A DNA stretch of 64,000 bases from Zoroaster sp. YZ-2022 (GCA_029582265.1 CM055830.1:29863172-29927171), one strand, 5' to 3'. Counted from the first letter of the stretch, positions 44,357 through 57,661 are shown. Numbers and translations: made by a program. Notes: a model not told the origin generated them from the sequence alone.

Positions 44357-44845
44357 GTTAGTACCTTGGTATTGTTTACAGATTGATAACAGGATTGGGA
44401 AACTTTCACCAACGGCATTATCTCCACGTGTGTATAATAAAACCAACCTGGAAGTCAGCTCTAGCACCCTTGTCTATTTTGAAAAATAAAAACATGATGC
44501 CACTATCGTTATTCTGCTGGTTCCTTGCAATGCTGCTCAGTATACACTTTTGCACACTATCCTCCATACCTCAAGTTTATATTTTAAGGTACCTTGGGAG
44601 ACACACTGAGTCATCTTTGGGGAGACAAAAACAATTTTTGAGCCAACTTAAATCTGATTGCACAGTAATGAATATACGCTGTTGCAGTAGTCGGTCAGTT
44701 TTGTGCACATGAGGAATCCTTGTCAAAAAAATTGTGGGGTACATGCATTTATGTAAAACCATCTTTTAGTTTCTTGGACAAAATCATGACATCACTTTTT
44801 TCATTTGAGCAATTTTTTTTGTGGTCAATTGGTTGAAACATAATA

Positions 44846-46121
44846 AATCCTACACATAAGGGGCTTTTCTAAATCAATGTAGTGTTTTGGTAAGCACAAT
44901 GTAGTGTTTTACACCCATTTTTGGATAAACAATGGGATCAAATTTTGGGCATAATTGATTACTCTTGATATGAATTATTGTATGAAAGTAATATCAATTG
45001 CCAAGCTATCATCAATATGACTGATAAAGTGAATCGCAATGAAATTCCTGCTAATTCTGTTATATCCACTTATTTTGCAGGGAAACTGAAGTAGAGGCAT
45101 TTCTGGAAAACGCACCAACTGAAGTACACTTGGGAGGCAGTCCGCAATAAAGTCATGAATGAGCGGTGAAACGGCAGCGCCTTGTTAAGAAACGAGCTGA
45201 CAGTTTTATATAACAAGTACAACATCCAGCAATAATTATTAAAAGAGTAGTACCACATGTCAAAAAGTCTCTACTTATGATCTCTAAATTTTAGGACATA
45301 AGTTTCTTGGCACAGAATAATGTAGCACATCGCATGCCTTAATCTCGTATGTCAAGGCTAAGGATAGTGACATTTGTACGGGACACATACTTATCAACAG
45401 ACTCTACTGCGCAGAAATAGTCCTCACGAAATGTGTCTGCTTTACAATTATTCTGCACCATCTGGACATGAAAGAACACCTTGCACATGGATGGTAATCC
45501 TTGATTATATGTGCATTATAACCAGGATCATATCTTCTCGTGTTTTCCATTGCGTTGGTATCTCGGGGGCACCTTTGAGGAACTTTATTCATTAGCAGAA
45601 AGATATAAATAAATGGGCAAATTTATTGTTTTCCACTATTTAATAACAAATTAAAGCTCCAGTACAATATTAGTATTTGTTTAATTATAAACATGCAAAA
45701 TATAACCTGGATCAGGCTTCGACCTTCACCAAGGCCACTGAGGCCAAGTTGGCCAGTGCATGCCTTTTTTATTGCACATAATAAAAGCAACAAACAATAC
45801 ACAAACAGTAAAGTTCTTTACAAGTTACAAACTTATGTGGGTACAAACTTAACATTAGAGTAACAAATACAACTCTTCATTAAATTGTTCAAAGGAGTCT
45901 TCTGTTTTGATGGCAAACAGTAATCAACAGTCTTTAATAGTCGTAGTTTAAAAATTGTTAAAATTTTTGTAAAACACATTTATGGTAACAAACAAAAACA
46001 TTGTATATGTCTTTAAATATAACTTAAGTGATGGCCCCATGTAAGTAATTGTGGTAATTCAGCAAATCATGTAAACCCAACCCAAGGAAACCCGGAGCAT
46101 ATACAATATTGGTTGTTACTT
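44846..46121. repeat. 1.27-kb tandem duplication, copy 1
   Basis: From AAATCCTACACATAAGG to GTTGTTACTT, collinear with the adjacent 46122-47386 copy. The two lie head to tail. Differences are chiefly one- to five-base indels. It includes the candidate exon at 45081 and a GACCTTCACCAAGGCC-type block at 45721. Confidence 0.88.
45081..45213 (+). CDS. Candidate terminal exon (copy 1)
   Basis: Acceptor TCCACTTATTTTGCAG precedes a segment which, compared with copy 2 at 46343, contains the pieces LKYTWEAVRNKVMNE and KRQRLVKKRADSFI ending at TAA 45211-45213. Copy 1 carries small indels (GAAGTAGAGGC for GGAAGCAGAGGC; CGGTGAAACGG for CGGGTGAAAACGG) that break the frame at points different from copy 2. 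A highly basic C-terminal helix is implied. It is either the last exon of the gene containing 44262-44356 or an unrelated fragment; family not recognised. Confidence 0.4.
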
Positions 46122-47386
46122 AAATCCTACATAAGGGCTTTAAATCAATGTAGTGTTTGCAAGTACAATGTAGTGTTTTACACTCCATTTTTGATAAACA
46201 ATGATCAAATTCTGGTATAATTGATTACTTTGATGAATTATTGTATGAAAGTAATATCACCGCCAAGCTATCATCAATATGATCGATAAAGTGAATCGCA
46301 ATGAAATTCCTGCTAATTCTGTTATATCCACTTATTTTGCAGGGAAACTGGAAGCAGAGGCATTTCTGAAAACGCACCAACTGAAGTACACTTGGGAGGC
46401 AGTCCGCAACAGTCATGAATGAGCGGGTGAAAACGGCAGCGCCTTGTTAAGAAACGAGCTGATGTTTATATAATAAAGTACAACATCCAGTACACTATTA
46501 AAAAAGAGTAGTACTACATGTCAAAAGTCCTACTTATGATTCTAAATTTTAGGATGTTTTTCTTGGCACAGAATAATGTAGTAATACGTATGCCTTAATC
46601 TCGTATGCTGCAAGGCTAAGGGACAGTGACATTTGCATAACATACTTATCAACAGACTTATCGCGCAGAAAGGTCCTCACTAAATGTGTCTGCTTACAAT
46701 TATTCCACCATTCGACATGAAAGAACAATTTGCACATGGATGGTAATCCGTTGATTATATGTGCATTATAAAGAGAACACAGGATCATTATCTTCCCGGT
46801 GGTTTCTTCAGGCTTGTGGCCAGTATCTCCATTTTGGGGCACCTTTGAGAACTTTGCCTCATTAGCAGAAAGATAACAAAATGGGCAAATTTATTGTTTT
46901 CTTAATTGATTTAATAAAAATTTAAAGTCTAGCACAATATTAGTATTTGTTTAATTATAAACATGCAAATATAACCTGGATCAGGCTTCGACCTTCTCAC
47001 CAAGGCCACTGAGGCCAAGTTGGCCAGCATGCCTTTTTTTATTGCATACTAAAAGCAACAAACAAACAAACAGTAAAGTTCTTGCCAAGTTACAAACTTA
47101 TGTGGGTGTACAAACTTAACACAGAGTAACAAATACAACCTTCATTAAATTGTTCAAAGGAGTCTTCTTGTTCTGATGGCAAACAGTGAACAATTAGTCT
47201 TTTTAATAGTCGTAGTTTAAAAATTGTTAAAATTTTGTAAAATCACATTTATGGTAACAAACAAAAAACATTGTATATGTCTTAAATATAATCCTTAAGT
47301 GATGGCCCCATAAGTAATTGTAATTCAAATCATGTAAACCCCAAACCCCAAGGAAAAACCCGGGAGCATATACAATATTATTGTTA
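46122..47386. repeat. 1.27-kb tandem duplication, copy 2
   Basis: Collinear with 44846-46121, starting AAATCCTACATAAGGGC and ending ATTATTGTTACTTG. The copy-number and the indel-rich differences could reflect true duplication or two haplotypes joined in assembly. Confidence 0.88.
46343..46473 (+). pseudogene. Candidate terminal exon (copy 2)
   Basis: Same acceptor as copy 1. After the first bases it reads KLEAEAFLKTHQLKYTWEAV, then frame changes at CAACAGTCATG and GGTGAAAACGG, with RLVKKRAD visible in another frame. The TAA used in copy 1 is shifted out of frame here. Because each copy is broken at different points, at least one set of breaks is secondary. Confidence 0.35.
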
Positions 47387-49848
47387 CTTGTTAGTTTAAT
47401 TGGGATTGTTTAGTGAACAGTTCATGTCCCCCAACATGGTGTAATTTCCGATGTTCGCTTAACTTTCCTCATACAGTGTTGCCAAACGATTTTTCAAAAA
47501 TTTCAAATTTGTTTGAATACAGTTACCTTCATAATACATTAAAACAACCTTGTACACAATTTAATGTATCTGCTTTGTCATCCTAATTAGCATTTTGCGT
47601 AACATTTGCATAATGGCTGGTGCCCCAAAATTTTTCACTTACATGGAGGTGGTTTACAAAGTCACAAACTATGCTATTATTGCTACGTAGTGTACACCAT
47701 TGCTAAAGCACAGGAACAGTCACTTTGGTTTCAGGACTAGTAAATTTCCTTTAATGCAAGCCGAGTATGGCTCCACATATTGTATAGGTTTTGTACATAT
47801 ACTGTACATGTACCAGCAAAATAATGAATTTAAATACATGTACTTGGGAACTAGTATAAGTTGGCCTTCGGACCAGTCTGTGCCCTTTGAAATGTTGGTG
47901 TTGATGAGGCCACGTCGGAGGACGTATTACATAGTATATACAACTATTTGCTTCGCTGTAATTTCCGATGATGGATGGGTTAGGAAGTTCATATTTATAG
48001 GGGCTATTGTGATGCTGACCTATTTTTAAATTGTGTTCATAGATGCTGGAAAACCAAGAAATTTTAAATCGTTGTTTTTGTAGTCTGGCTCCTCGACTTC
48101 TTTCAGAAGAAATGGGACAAATAGTCAGGTTTTAGTAGCAAAATCCCACTTTTTCTTGGAAAACCCAAAAGCACACCAGATGCCGTGGATTTCACAGGAT
48201 GCTTGAGACCCTTATTCATTTACACGGGTGCAAGGTATTTCATTAAAATTCAGTAGTTTTGTTTTTTATATTTGCAAATGGGTGTACTACCTTTAAAGCT
48301 TGACCATAATATGTGTGCTATTGCTCAGTATACCGTTTACAATTGATTAATAAATGATTGTGCAATCACGTTTAGTGACGCTGTATCTTTGGGACTTGTT
48401 TTTCAAATTGTATTTTTCGTACAAAATGGGTGTGAGTCCGTTTGGACTATTCAAGAACGTCAAGATGACAAGATAGGTTGTGGGAATAGTTCGTCACCTT
48501 TTGTTCCATTTCTTAAAGTGATAATTTCAGCAAATCTTTGTAATCACAAACCCAAGGGAAAACCCAGGAGCATATTGAATGATTGGGGCGGGGGGCGTCC
48601 ACCCCAAGTGATGGGAACTACATTGAAAACTGACTCGTAGATGTGGTTGGTTTTATTATAATTTTTACAGAAACAAAATAAGTGGCTCAGGTACAAATTC
48701 GCCAAAACCGACAGTTCACCCTATTCCTTCGCTATTGCCCTGTACACCCTGTGTATATTCCATGCACTTCATATTTTAAAGGGTACTTTTGGAGAGCAAA
48801 TAATGAGTTGGTGAAGTCAACGAGGAGACTATTGCCATATGCGTCACTTAGTCAAACCGCTGATGTGTGCACATACTCTGTCATTCCTTCTAAATTCTTG
48901 GTCATAACTGTTTTCAGAATTAAACGTTTTCACATCCAAATTTTCTGAATAGATAAAACCAATGTAAGTGTAAATGTAATATTGGGTTTTCCTTGAAACA
49001 TTTTTTTTCTCAAATTGACAAGGTTCCAAAGACAGGCCTACGACCTGAAAGTTTAAAAATCATGCAGATTTTGAATTTTCAGGTTTTTGCTTTTTCTGAA
49101 TTGATTTTTTAAAGGGAGACCTCGCCCCAATACACAGCCGAAATAATCACCTTTCTGTTGGGGTTGCCTGGAGAATGGCTCCAATGAGTAAAAATCACCA
49201 GTGTCCTTGTGTTTTGCAGTAATGGCTGCCTTTTTGCCGACGACTCCTATCTAGAGCCACTACCATACGTCACACCTGGCTGTTTGTGCTTCGAGACACG
49301 CACCCCCATCCCCTTCCCCCTTTCCTCGTTGATGTTCCCTGATCTATTGACCTATTGGTACTCAGTGTATGCTACCTTGGGAACTACATTGAAAAACTGG
49401 AGTAAAAAGTATGGTATTAGAATTTATAACAGAACAAGCGCTTGTGTACAAATTCACAAAAGCTGGATAATTAAGTCCACCCTTCTGCCATTGTCTCAAT
49501 AATCTTACGTCTTTTTGGAGGAGGGCAATATATCAAAGCTTCTTGAAGTGGGATGGCGCTAAGGACTAGGGAAATTGCCTTCGCCCACTATAATGATGAT
49601 AATATTCTCCATGTACTTGATATTTTAAGGTACCTTTTGGGAGACATATTGAGTTGGTGAAGTCACCCTGTTGGGGAGACACAAAACATATTGGTGTTTT
49701 CAAGAAGGGGGCCTGTTTTGCAGTGGAAAGTGAATGTTTAAGAAAATGATATTTAAAAATGTTGTGCATTTTAAACCAGCATTTAAAGACGAGGCTCGTC
49801 AATAAAAGGACAACAAATTGTGCCACGAAATTTCACCGCGCTCCATAC
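47387..49848. other. Dispersed repeat fragments and one possible exon; no firm gene
   Basis: TATTTTAAGGTACCTT..GGAGAC segments at about 48775 and 49617 (and 44578 earlier) resemble, in inverted orientation, part of the 1.19-kb repeat. The block AAACCCA-GGAAAACCC-GGAGCATAT at about 48547 recurs from the 1.27-kb duplication. An acceptor GTGTCCTTGTGTTTTGCAG at 49219 precedes NGCLFADDSYLEPLPYVTPG, open to 49502, which might be an exon but has no clear donor. Confidence 0.35.
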
Positions 49849-50063
49849 CTTGCCCGAACTCTTTCGGTCCCGGAGCTGGTGGCAGGCTCGACAGCGAACA
49901 GTATTAATTTCTCGCACTGTGTTAAATGCGTTGCTAGGCTAGTCGAATCACGTGCATAAGGTATCGTACAATCATCAGCCTGCACCTCCGGGATCGTAAC
50001 AACTGGCTGCCCCACTAAGAAAAAGATTAAGGAAATTAAAATTGTATTAACAAGGTAAAGCAT
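49849..50063 (-). CDS. Candidate first exon of a secreted protein (signal peptide)
   Basis: The minus-strand ATG at 50063-50061 opens MLYLVNTILISLIFFLVGQP, a typical signal peptide (short n-region, 12-residue hydrophobic core). It is followed by VVTIPEVQADDCTIPYARD and TSLATHLTQCEKLILF, then a donor GGGCAAG|GTATGG at 49849/49848 (phase 2, 215 bp). The exon is GC-richer than flanking DNA. Two cysteines follow the predicted cleavage region. Downstream exons were not found before the 1.27-kb duplication, and the family is unknown. Confidence 0.4.
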
Positions 50064-51419
50064 AATTAAACATTTTTATTGTATGATATTCAAATCCTTC
50101 TTTGAAGTTGTGGTGGCTCTGAAAAGAGCTGGTTTGGGTTTTATGTTTGTTCTAGGGGCAGCGAAGGTCCCGTGAGTGTTTGCATGCAGACCAGGCTAGA
50201 TGTCTTGAGCTCACCAGATTGGTATTTGTCTCCATAACTTGAATATTTTTCCGGCATGTTTTGAAATGCTTCCGCTGGTATCTTTTTCGAAAGTTATGCG
50301 GAATGTGTTCATGTGGAAGAACGGAGAGACAGCAGCATAGAGTTATATATATGTTCATAATATAACTCTATGGTACGAGTTGACTTGCAATATGCTGACT
50401 TGCGTAACGTAACGTTACATGTAGCTAGCTGTACATTGTACTGACGTTAGTCGGGTGCCGGTGTGACGAACGAGTTGACTTCGTCTCTATCTGCCCGGGT
50501 TTGCCGGGCCCCCGGTTGCAAGCTTTTGCCTTGTCGGTACATCATCACGACGATACGCGTGATGAACCCTGTACATGCAAGTTCGCACCTTTTTTCTCCA
50601 TATAACAATTTATTTTTGGCATGTAACGCGTTGAAATTTTCAGACATGATGAACCCTGTCTCGATATCATGACTTTTCGGGTTTTTTGGGTTGAAAAGCG
50701 TAAAAATTGTTTTGGGCAAAAATAGTGAAAAAAAGGGTTGTGATCCACTCCAATAGAGTCTAAGTAAATTTGTTAAAAATTTTCCATAACAATTTATTTT
50801 TGGTACAAACTGTTGAAATTTTTCAGACATGATGTGAACCCCTGTTTGGTCACTATACAAATGTTTCTTTCATGAACTGAAAGTACAACTGGTTTGTTTT
50901 CCTTCCTCCGCGGATCCGAAATTAGTGTCAATGATAATTATATAAGGATTTCCCTTACGTATTGACTGCCGTTCGCCTTTGCCTGTTGGTGTATCCCCAC
51001 AGTGAATAAAATATACCAACCAAATTCTTGTCACGCATAAGATCATCAAATAAAACAAAAAGCTGTAGTTTACACCATATTGTCATCAGAGTACGCGGTT
51101 AGAATTGTTACTACCATGCTTTACTGCACCAGCCGTCTATCACGAAAAAACAGCTATTAATGATAAACATCACAGAGTAATTAAAGCTTGTTAACAGGAA
51201 ATAACTTTAATCTACGGCCCGTTAAAGATAATCTTTTGTGTGTTTTGTTGGTAGTAGCTGACGAATTGTCGAATCCACGACCTTCCACTGTTAGAGTGAA
51301 CATGGTTTAATTTCGAAAAATGACTGTACATAGAGCCCGTTGGAAATCACGGACTGTTTGTGGTTGAATAAATTTATGGTCAGGACCAAAGAACCAGTAT
51401 TAAATCAACGGAGGTCACG
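50064..51419. other. No gene; a duplicated 65-bp segment
   Basis: ATAACAATTTATTTTTGG, GTTGAAATTTTCAGACATGA and GAACCCTGT occur together at about 50600-50658 and again at about 50785-50846, 185 bp apart, as a diverged tandem pair. Otherwise nothing supported. Confidence 0.45.
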
Positions 51420-52576
51420 GGAGATGATCTACGTTGAAAGAGAATCAACGGTAAAAGCATTTTTAACGGAGGACATTCCATAGTGAGAGTTGTATATTCT
51501 GATATTTCAAATTATAACGCATTGAACAAATAAATTTAAATAATATCAGTTGTCACTTCGTGGGTCGAATTTCAGTCTATTCATATTTTCATGTTTTTCA
51601 ATTATTATTTTGTTTTCGTGTTATTATTGTAGTATGTTTATTATATCAAACAGTTATACATTCTTCATTTCAATAATAAATAGATTGGGTTCCATGAATA
51701 GATACAATTTTGCTGACGGTTAAAAAGATACCGTGGTCGCTTGTTGATTACAAAATTATTTCCGATCAACCGGTCTGACGTTGGTAACCCACTGACGTCT
51801 TTATCAGGAGATTCGATCTCTTGCGATTTGTCCTTCTTTGTCGGGGTTCATCATAAGCTTCGGCCTACGTAAAGAACAACAGCTTTGGGAGATATTTCTG
51901 TCAAAGCTGGGGGTCGTTGACCTCTTCATTAATAATAGTTGTCACTTCGTGAAAACAAAAATAGCTATATACACATGTACTTTGCGCAAATTCTTCCATG
52001 GAGTAGGCTCACACGTTAAAAATTAAAGATGACAGCACACCGAATTTTCTTCAATATTTTCCTGCGGTCATTAATTCCGCGAAGTGGGAAAGAATACGGT
52101 TTTCTAGTGGATCAATGATATTATCCTGTCGGTATTGAAGTTACGCTAGTTCCCCATTTTGTCTCTCGAAAACTAGGTTGTCAATTTCCCAATACATGTA
52201 CATGTATTGGAAAACTAGTCTGCCCATTTCATGCAGAGACCATGTTGTATTTGCATATTATATATGATTTTTGCTTATTTAAAATACATTGGGAGACATG
52301 TCTCCCAAAAGGTACCATTAAAATACATGTTGGCGACCTTGTCTCCCACAGGTACCATCTGGAGTTGCGCCAAGGAGACACATGTATCCAGTAAATGTAG
52401 CTATGTCTGGAGTCGCTTTTTGACAGTCTGAATGCTTTGGCATACTTGGGTCTGTTTGGGAGCAATTCCAATTGTGTAGTAAACATTCCTACGTCTAATT
52501 GTTGGTGATGTGGGACATAAATGTAAATTGTTCTCCAAATGCACTCATCATAATGGTGTTCCCCCAAAGGGTTATG

Positions 52577-52580
<4 letters not shown>
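51420..52580. repeat. 1.19-kb dispersed repeat, copy 2
   Basis: Same orientation and span as 38406-39589, starting GGAGATGATCTACGTTGAAA and ending GGGTTATGCAAA. Differences are mostly small indels. It abuts the AAAT array at its right end, whereas copy 1 abuts a TA array. Confidence 0.85.
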
Positions 52581-53010
<430 letters not shown>

Positions 53011-53029
53011 CAAAAACGGCAAGAATAGT

Positions 53030-53580
53030 ACTGCACCCTGTGTAATCCCAAAACCCTTCTGGGCCGTGGTCACACAGGAACACACAGGAAAAAAGGGCTA
53101 CCTTCGCCCTTACACAAATAACTTAGAAAGAATCCCGAGTAACAAAGCCGAACCTTTACGCTCTGTTTCCTGGCTAATATTAATATAGAAGAGAACCCTG
53201 TGTAATCATCACTAACCTTCGCCGTAGTCACACAGGGAACACAAACGGAAATAAATGCGAACTTTGCCCGTTAAAGTCAGCAAAGTACCACGAGGGAACA
53301 AAAGCAAATTTTATGCCCGTTTCCTGAGGCAAACAAAATTATTGTACCCCTTGTGTAAACACCAACCCTCTGCCGTGGTCACACAGGGAACACACAAAAT
53401 AAAAAAAAGGCTAACCTCGCCTTACCAAAAAAGAGATCTGTAGAAAAAACCCGAGGGGAACAAAGCTGAACTTACGCTCTGTTTCCTGGCAAAACAGATA
53501 TACCCCAAAATCCACCAACCCCTTCGGGCCGTGGTCACACAGGAACACAAAGAAAAAAGTAGCTAGCTTGCCTGTATACA
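53030..53580. repeat. About 160-bp tandem repeat, 3.5 units
   Basis: Units start near 53035, 53195, 53346 and 53511. Each carries ACCC-TGTGTAA, CC.TC.GCCGTGGTCACACA then GGAACACA, a GCGAAC/GGCTAACCT-CGCC block, CGAG..AACAAAGC and CGCTCTGTTTCCTGGC. The fourth is partial. The copies differ by many indels. Confidence 0.85.
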
Positions 53581-55364
53581 AGTGTTCAACAAAACAAAGG
53601 AAAAGAAAGGGAGTCAACGGCTCACTGAACTCAATGGAACAGTGAGCCGCAACGAAGAAAGATTGTGCAAATAAACAAAACTTAAAGCAGTACTTATGCA
53701 CGCAAAAATAAAACGACTTATAAGTTGCTTAAAGCAACAGTCGTGAACAATTTCACCAAGAAAAGGCTGAAGACTGCGTAGAAATCAGCGGATCACAAAC
53801 AGCACGGCAATATATTCAGCCATTAGGCCGAGCACAAAATCCCATTTATAGTAATTCCCCGTCCGTTCAGCACGGTTCAGCATACGCTGTGAAACAGGCA
53901 TGGTCAAGAAATAACCTGCTGTGGCGCTATTGGCAGAAATACCACCCGACAAAAACAAACACCCGGGCCGGCAGGTACAGGTGGCGACATTCCCAAAACC
54001 ATCACAAGGCGGGCAATATTATTCCGCCATCGAAAACATTCTACCACCCGTGGTTTTATTATAGAACATCTACACGTGTACGTCTGCAGTAATGTATGTG
54101 TACATATTCGCGTATGTTTACACGTTTACATATTTATTACTATTATTGCTCATTAGTTGGCTGCTGGGTGCGTATTATACCGCTGCGCGTCAACAATGGA
54201 CATATGCCTACGTACGTATGTGCGCGCGTATATGCGCCATGCGATGCAGGCACCCACATTGTAATATAGAAACCAGGAGCGTGTACAGCATACTGGTTGT
54301 CCTCGGAGTTCAAGTCAAAACAATGCAATGTCAGTGTGATGCGCAGTTAGCCCTCGCTTTCACTTTAATTCAATCGTGCATATTTTGCCCTCATAATTTA
54401 TGAGTAACTTACACGACCTTCATAATCAATAAATAAAAAGATTAACACACTATGATTGCAATAATTGCCCCCATAATTTTTTTAAAGGGAAAATCTTATG
54501 CAGATATGTCGAAAGAAATAAAGAAAATAAATAATCATTATTTTCTTCACTTTTAGCGGGTCGCTTGTTTTAATTTTGGACAGACAAATCAAAACCGGGC
54601 ACATCCCCAAAACTAAGCGGCAATTTGATTGAATGTTGACAAATTTGTAAATTTTAAATAGGTGTTTTCCTTTCATCAAATAAAAAGACAGGTGGATGGG
54701 GTGAACAAGGACATGGCCGTAAATTCATGACATAATTTCGATGAAAAAATTTATAACAAAAGTCAACACACGGCAGATAATAAGATTTTGACAGTAATTC
54801 CATTTGGGAAACATTATTTTTTGTCCTTATTGGGAAGTAAGAATAGTCATATAAATTTTAAATTCCAATTCACATCCACAAGACCTCTGCCAACAAGCAT
54901 TCATATTTTATTCTTGAAAAAAAAACATGTTTTATTTTATTTGTGTGGAAAACCGAACTACATGTAGTTTGGCTCTTTTTTGCGTGAGAAGTTGAACTGA
55001 AACTTGATTCATTAAAGACCACGGATTTGTACTTTGAACAAATGTTTCCAGTCGCGTTGCAGTGTTCCAAACGTTTGCTTTGGGTTTGCTGTTTGTTTTG
55101 TTTCTCAATGGTGACCATGACATATGGCTTCAATGGAAACACGCATTGACAGTTCCGAAATATGAATATTATCATCTCCACCTTGCATGGTAAACATCAC
55201 AACATTTCATGCCTCTAGTGACCAGAAATATCACTTAAAATTTATTTTATTCTTTATTTACTTATTTATTTATTTACTTCACGTATATTTAATATTTACA
55301 TATTATTTTACATAATTTTATTTACATATTTACAAACGCTAACTCATGCTTGTGGATCAATCTC
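53581..55364. other. No gene recognised; one short hairpin
   Basis: CGGCTCACTG/CAGTGAGCCG forms a 10-bp inverted repeat at about 53608-53648. The patch 53720-54080 is GC-richer, with a 67-codon frame lacking splice support. The rest is AT-rich. Confidence 0.35.
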
Positions 55365-55396
55365 TTGATAGTGGTTGGCTCCGTGAGCGGTTGGTT
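55361..55396 (-). terminator. Degenerate histone 3-prime processing region
   Basis: Downstream of the H2A copy, minus-strand CGCTCACGGAGCCAACCAC resembles the 3-prime half of the histone mRNA stem-loop (GGCYCTTTTCAGRGCC ACC). CAAGAGA follows at 55367-55361, close to the CAAGAAAGA purine element of sea-urchin histone genes. The 5-prime half of the stem is not intact. Confidence 0.4.
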
Positions 55397-55424
55397 TTGT
55401 TCGTGAAGGAGCCTGCATCTGAGT

Positions 55425-55756
55425 GCTGGATTTGGCGGTCTTCTTTAAGTAGAATACTGATGTTGGGGAAGAACACCACCCTGGGCAATTGTGACCCCAC
55501 TGAGCAGCTTGTTCAACTCTGATTGATTCTGGTCTTCTTGTTGTCACGAGCGGCATTGCCAGCCAACTCCAAGATTTCTGCAGTTAAATACCCATGACCG
55601 CCAACAAAACCGAGTTCCAGCACCGACCCGCTTCGCCGTAGTTGCCTTTCGAGAAATCCGTGAATTTGACCCACGGGGGAAATTTGTAGTCCGGGGCCCT
55701 GAAGACCGAGTCTTGGCCTTGCTTCTGGCTTTACTCGCTCTTCCACATCCAGTCAT
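55425..55756 (-). pseudogene. Histone H2A, damaged copy
   Basis: H2A is the core histone that pairs with H2B. Read on the minus strand from ATG 55756, MTGCGRASKARSKAKTRSS matches the H2A N-terminus. Next, in changing frames, come GLQISPVGQIH, KRVGAG, YLTAEILELAGNAARDNKKT and RI. About 36-40 bp covering the expected I-P-R-H-L-Q-L segment is missing, then ELNKLLSGVTIAQGG and LKKTAKSS follow. The span is 332 bp against about 375 expected. Several frameshifts break it. A degenerate histone-type 3-prime end follows. Either a pseudogene or a badly sequenced member of a histone cluster; no partner histone was found nearby. Confidence 0.85.
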
Positions 55757-57424
55757 ATTGGAAATTGAAGAGAGAAACCAAGAGACCATGGAAAAGTTTT
55801 CAGCTGGTGATCGGCGTGAGTGGGCCCTGAGATAATTCGTGAGGCTACTTATGGCATTTGAGGATCCATGAAGACGCGTGCAGCAAACCCAATCACAAGC
55901 TTCGTACGGATGCACCCAGAGAGTGGCGCAAGAGTGGCAATCGGCAGATGCAAGATGGACGCTGGCGTCGATCGGTCATATTCACACAGAAATTAGCCGA
56001 AGGTGTCTATGTCAAAAAATATATCTATACCCCTGGCAGTGTGTGTACGTCTACCAGCCGACCGCACGTTTCCATCATCAACCGAAATTGCACCGAAAGT
56101 CTTATTTCATCTACATGTACTTATCTCATACACAACCATGTTTACTGGCTAGTGACGATATTGATTCTTTTGATATGCGATTATCAACGGCCATGATGCG
56201 ATATAGACAGATTAAGTACTTAATCAGGTTTATGGAACGCGGGAATCCTGCGACCATCCCTTCAGTGCGTTGTTTAGAAACAGTAATACAGCGCAGCATG
56301 GTTATACAATGCGATCCCCGAGTATCCAGGGTCACGTGGCGGGTTTGTCATCATTGGGTCCTAGGTGAACCGCGCCACAACGCCGTCGCCTCTGGCTTGG
56401 TGGAAAGTTCCTGGCATAGCAACAGTGCGTCTGTGTGCACGTGCTCAACTTAACTCACATCTTAGCTTCGCCATTACTGCAACCAGTACTAAAACCAACG
56501 ACAGCTTGTTGTTTTTCATCATCAAACCGTTTGCGTTGTTGTTTTCATCATCAAAACGTTTGCTTTTACGCTGCAAGGAGGGGCTTCGCTCCGCTGCAGA
56601 TATTGTTTTGTCACGACCACTGCCTGTCAGAACCTTTCTACAAGTTCAACGTCTTTCAAGGTGAGTTTTGTCTGCTGTGTTTTGAGTGTTAGATTGGGGT
56701 CGTCCTATGCATGCAGGCTTATTTAGGCTAACTACATGCCCCCGTGTAAATGTTAGTTGATGGCGTATTTTTAGGTCGCTGGATGCTACACACGTAACAG
56801 TTTCTCTCGTGGGCCATTCCTTTGTTAGAAGGCTTCAATGCTATAAGAGGTCAAAGAAATTCTTCATTTAAGGCCAATTTTGGGATTGAGAATGCATATT
56901 CAATATGTTTGTCGGAGGTTGGTTACGAACATTCAGAATAACATCGACAGTGGTCGCGCAAGCCCCCAATATTGTGATTTCACAATGGTACTAATGATTT
57001 ATGTACATGTACATGTAGCAGTGCACTGTCACTAGTGAATGCATTGTTTAACACGGCGTCAAGAATTGGTTTCATACATCCGGAGATCAAACAGTTTTTT
57101 GTTTGTCAACTGTTGCACAGAAGTAAAGTCGGAAAGAAGTGCACCTCAGGTCTCCGGAGAATTGAAACATTCAACAAAAATGTGGATCGCTAATTTACTT
57201 AAGATTTTGAGGCAGAACACAGGTGTTAAGTAATTGAAACACAAAGGTTTGTCCTGCCCTGTGGCACGTCACTTTGCTCTGACGTGACGGTTGATCTTTC
57301 GACAGGACAGTACAAGTACTATAAGTCCCTACGTGGTGCAATTCTTTTGGCATGAAGCAACACCAGTGGTTGTGTCGTTTGTTCAATCAATTTATAGGGC
57401 TTTCAGGCCTATTTGGTTTAGACA
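55757..57424. other. No gene recognised
   Basis: The longest non-repeat frame in the window (55878-56453 plus, 191 codons) lies here. It has no domain, no consistent composition and overlaps a comparable frame, so it is not called. The C-G rich hairpin-like stretch CTGCAAGGAGGGGCTTCGCT at about 56570 is unexplained. Confidence 0.35.
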
Positions 57425-57603
57425 GTGAGCAATGCGGTCATACCTTTTACCTTTCGTCCAGCAGGGCATTTTGTTGTAATTTTCTTTAAAAAAAAAAACC
57501 CGCTGTGACCGGGGAGCTGTAAAAGTTGTTTTCAACTAGGTTCCAGGTTGTCGTGAGCACACTGTTTATTTGTTTTGTATGTACATGGACATGGCAATTG
57601 TAC

Positions 57604-57661
57604 TTCGGCCCTGTCGGGTTTCGGCCCTGTCGGGTTTCGGCCCTGTCGGGTTTCGGCCCTG
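57604..57661. repeat. 16-bp tandem repeat
   Basis: About 3.7 copies of TTTCGGCCCTGTCGGG, lying between the two copies of the duplicated left-end segment of the DIRS-like element. Confidence 0.9.

Noticed and set aside
55878..56453. 191-codon plus-strand frame
   Set aside because: No recognisable domain, overlaps another frame of 112 codons, and residue composition changes along it; likely chance.
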